Origin: Candidatus Marithrix sp.
GTDB taxonomy: Bacteria; Pseudomonadota; Gammaproteobacteria; Beggiatoales; Beggiatoaceae
DNA length: 64,000 bases
Reading direction: 5' to 3'
Assembly: GCA_016744775.1 (NCBI GenBank)
Contig: JADGDS010000002.1
Coordinates: forward strand, 248,001-312,000
Numbering within the stretch: position 1 is the first letter of the stretch; each line of letters starts with the position of its first letter. Shown here one piece after another: positions 62,753 to 64,000 of this stretch. The notes under the pieces were generated by a model that saw nothing but the letters and a program-made list of their open reading frames with translations, did not search any database and was not told where the DNA came from. The position numbers were made by a program, and so were the translations under genes.

Positions 62753-63451
62753 TTATCGTTGTTGACAATACACATCTACACGCGCTGGTGGAAAATTAGC
62801 CCAAACAATTTTATGAGATACACGCTTCAAATGAGGTGGTAAAGACATCGCTCGCCCACTCAGATCATAAGTAAATTGAATTAATAAACCATTTTTAGGC
62901 AATACTTGATCAATTTGTTTAATAATACCATGTTCAACCGCATGTGGTAATGAACGAAATGGTAAACTAGATACAATAGTAGTAACACGTTTAAAATCAT
63001 CACCCAATAGATCTGCTAAATGTAAGGCATCACCATTGATTACACGTACATTTGGGCAACGTTTACGTACATGTTTTGTTAATTCAGGTGATTGTTCAAT
63101 TGAAATTAAACGTTCAGCAGCAATACCATTATTTAATAATGCTTCGGTTACAATACCAGTGCCACTACCTAATTCTACAATTATACCTTCTTGATCAGAT
63201 ACAAAAGCTGCAATTGCGTTAGCTAAATTCGGTGAACTTGACCAACATGTTCCCATTACTCTAGGATTACGCACTGTTTCACGTGCAAATAATACCCATG
63301 CAGGTAACTCATATTTTTTAAATGGTTTATTATCAGTTAAAATGGATTCTCTACCGAAATTTACGAAAGCTCGTGATAAACCCAATTCACGAACTTTAAC
63401 TATTGATTGAGAAAGAAATGACTTTACTTTTACTAGATTAGCTTGAATCAC
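62753..63451 (-). CDS. SAM-dependent methyltransferase (phospholipid N-methyltransferase / rRNA dimethylase-like)
   Basis: The 232-residue protein has a class I methyltransferase fold with motif I IIVELGSGTGIVTEAL, an acidic motif after LISIEQSPEL, VINGDALHL, and VSSLPFRSLP in place of the NLPY catalytic motif. This combination is seen in the PmtA-type phospholipid N-methyltransferases and related KsgA-like proteins. No signal peptide is visible, though the first 25 residues are amphipathic (MIQANLVKVKSFLSQSIV). The substrate is uncertain; phosphatidylethanolamine is a reasonable guess. Confidence 0.75.
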   Translation of the reverse strand: MIQANLVKVKSFLSQSIVKVRELGLSRAFVNFGRESILTDNKPFKKYELPAWVLFARETVRNPRVMGTCWSSSPNLANAIAAFVSDQEGIIVELGSGTGIVTEALLNNGIAAERLISIEQSPELTKHVRKRCPNVRVINGDALHLADLLGDDFKRVTTIVSSLPFRSLPHAVEHGIIKQIDQVLPKNGLLIQFTYDLSGRAMSLPPHLKRVSHKIVWANFPPARVDVYCQQR

Positions 63452-63503
63452 GCATTAATTTCCTTTAATATAAAATGATGCTAATTGGTTATTTTATCAT
63501 ACT

Positions 63504-64000
63504 TTAAAGCATTCTCTCAAAAGCTAATAATGTAACATCATCATCAAATGGAATTTCTTTACGCCAAGTTTGTAGCTCAGTGCCTATTTTTTTTAACAAA
63601 GGATTTAAAGACAAATCATGATATTGTTCTAATAAAGATACAAGGCGCGATTCTGAAAATTGCTCGTTTTCAGTATTCATACATTCAGTAACACCATCAG
63701 AATAAATAAAAAAACGATCACCAACTTCTAATTGCAATTTGAAACTTTGATATTCTAAATCAGCCAACATTCCTACAGGAAATCCACCATCACCATATAA
63801 TTTAGCATTTGCACCTGAAACAAATATTGGTTTAGGATGCCCAGCTTGAGTTAAACAAACTTCACCGTTATCTTTATTGATATAACCATAAATCATTGTA
63901 AAATAATTATCTAAAGAATTCTGAAATTCCTCATTTAAAGCAGTGATTACTTTTTCAGGTGCTACAGGAATATTATTATCCAATAATAAACTATTAACAA
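63504..64000 (-). CDS. SpoIIE-type PP2C phosphatase domain, 5' end outside the window
   Basis: The minus-strand frame is open from the window edge to the stop at 63504 and encodes about 165 residues. The SpoIIE/RsbU core segments are visible: LTQAGHPKPIFVSG, the GDRFFIYSDGVTECMN metal motif and the final DDDVTLLAF with the second Asp. This family dephosphorylates anti-sigma-factor antagonists and is often fused to response-regulator or HAMP domains. That N-terminal part would lie beyond 64000. The partner sigma switch is not in the window. Confidence 0.9.
   Translation of the reverse strand, partial: VNSLLLDNNIPVAPEKVITALNEEFQNSLDNYFTMIYGYINKDNGEVCLTQAGHPKPIFVSGANAKLYGDGGFPVGMLADLEYQSFKLQLEVGDRFFIYSDGVTECMNTENEQFSESRLVSLLEQYHDLSLNPLLKKIGTELQTWRKEIPFDDDVTLLAFERML

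Overview
The window is AT-rich chromosomal DNA of a Gram-negative bacterium, most probably a gammaproteobacterium. Lipopolysaccharide genes (waaA, lptG), a signal-peptide porin, a patatin/beta-barrel (type Vd-like) secreted lipase, a UbiH-family ubiquinone hydroxylase, system I cytochrome c maturation genes, cysQ, rppH and an EF-P/EpmB pair all point there. Many REP/MITE-like palindromes, several toxin-antitoxin-type pairs and decayed gene copies suggest a repeat-rich, environmental lineage (a sulfur-oxidiser-like gammaproteobacterium is only a guess).

Layout. 1-2.7 kb: the end of a GGDEF protein, a glycosyltransferase, a small metal-binding-like periplasmic protein and an NHL-repeat protein. 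2.7-3.3 kb: a two-gene DUF2283 cassette set between perfect 26-base direct repeats at a convergent gene junction. 3.3-5.4 kb (minus): yggT, proC, cysQ. 5.4-12.3 kb: ccmH, ccmI, a pentapeptide-repeat protein, a dihydrolipoyl-dehydrogenase-like flavoprotein, a sigma-region-4/winged-helix protein and waaA. 12.4-16.6 kb: pdxJ, a PP2C-kinase fusion, and a minus-strand toxin-like/HTH pair attached to pyrE. 16.7-21.4 kb: a degenerate ccmD-ccmE copy, a PD-(D/E)XK-like gene, two hairpins, a coding remnant, then intact ccmD-ccmE-ccmF-sel1-ccmG. 21.5-23.5 kb: rppH, hisA, hisF.

23.5-34.9 kb is the main accessory block: two DUF4143-type AAA ATPases around a divergent unknown membrane protein, then a 2289-residue two-module NRPS (C-A-T-C-A-T-TE). 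Both NRPS modules show the same inferred specificity code, share 307 identical bases across the substrate-pocket region, and end in a thioesterase whose nucleophile position is Cys. 34.9-37.1 kb is an IS607-type element (serine transposase plus a TnpB with an atypical RuvC-II site) inserted in yggU (DUF167); the junctions can be read to the base and removal restores the gene.

37.1-64 kb is mostly core: adk, the patatin/barrel protein, lptG with an overlapping solute-binding lipoprotein, a ubiquinone-type monooxygenase, YefM/YoeB, a PKD-domain secreted protein, a DUF368 membrane protein, hemE, a short FimV-like protein, a YgiT/DUF4258 pair, a Ca/Na antiporter, cvpA-purF-metZ, a DUF29 protein, a small decayed epmB copy, then a minus-strand acetate-uptake unit (DUF485-actP-cNMP/CBS/DUF294-DnaQ exonuclease), a porin, epmB divergent from efp, a methyltransferase and the end of a SpoIIE-type phosphatase. 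No rRNA, tRNA, CRISPR array or prophage was recognised.
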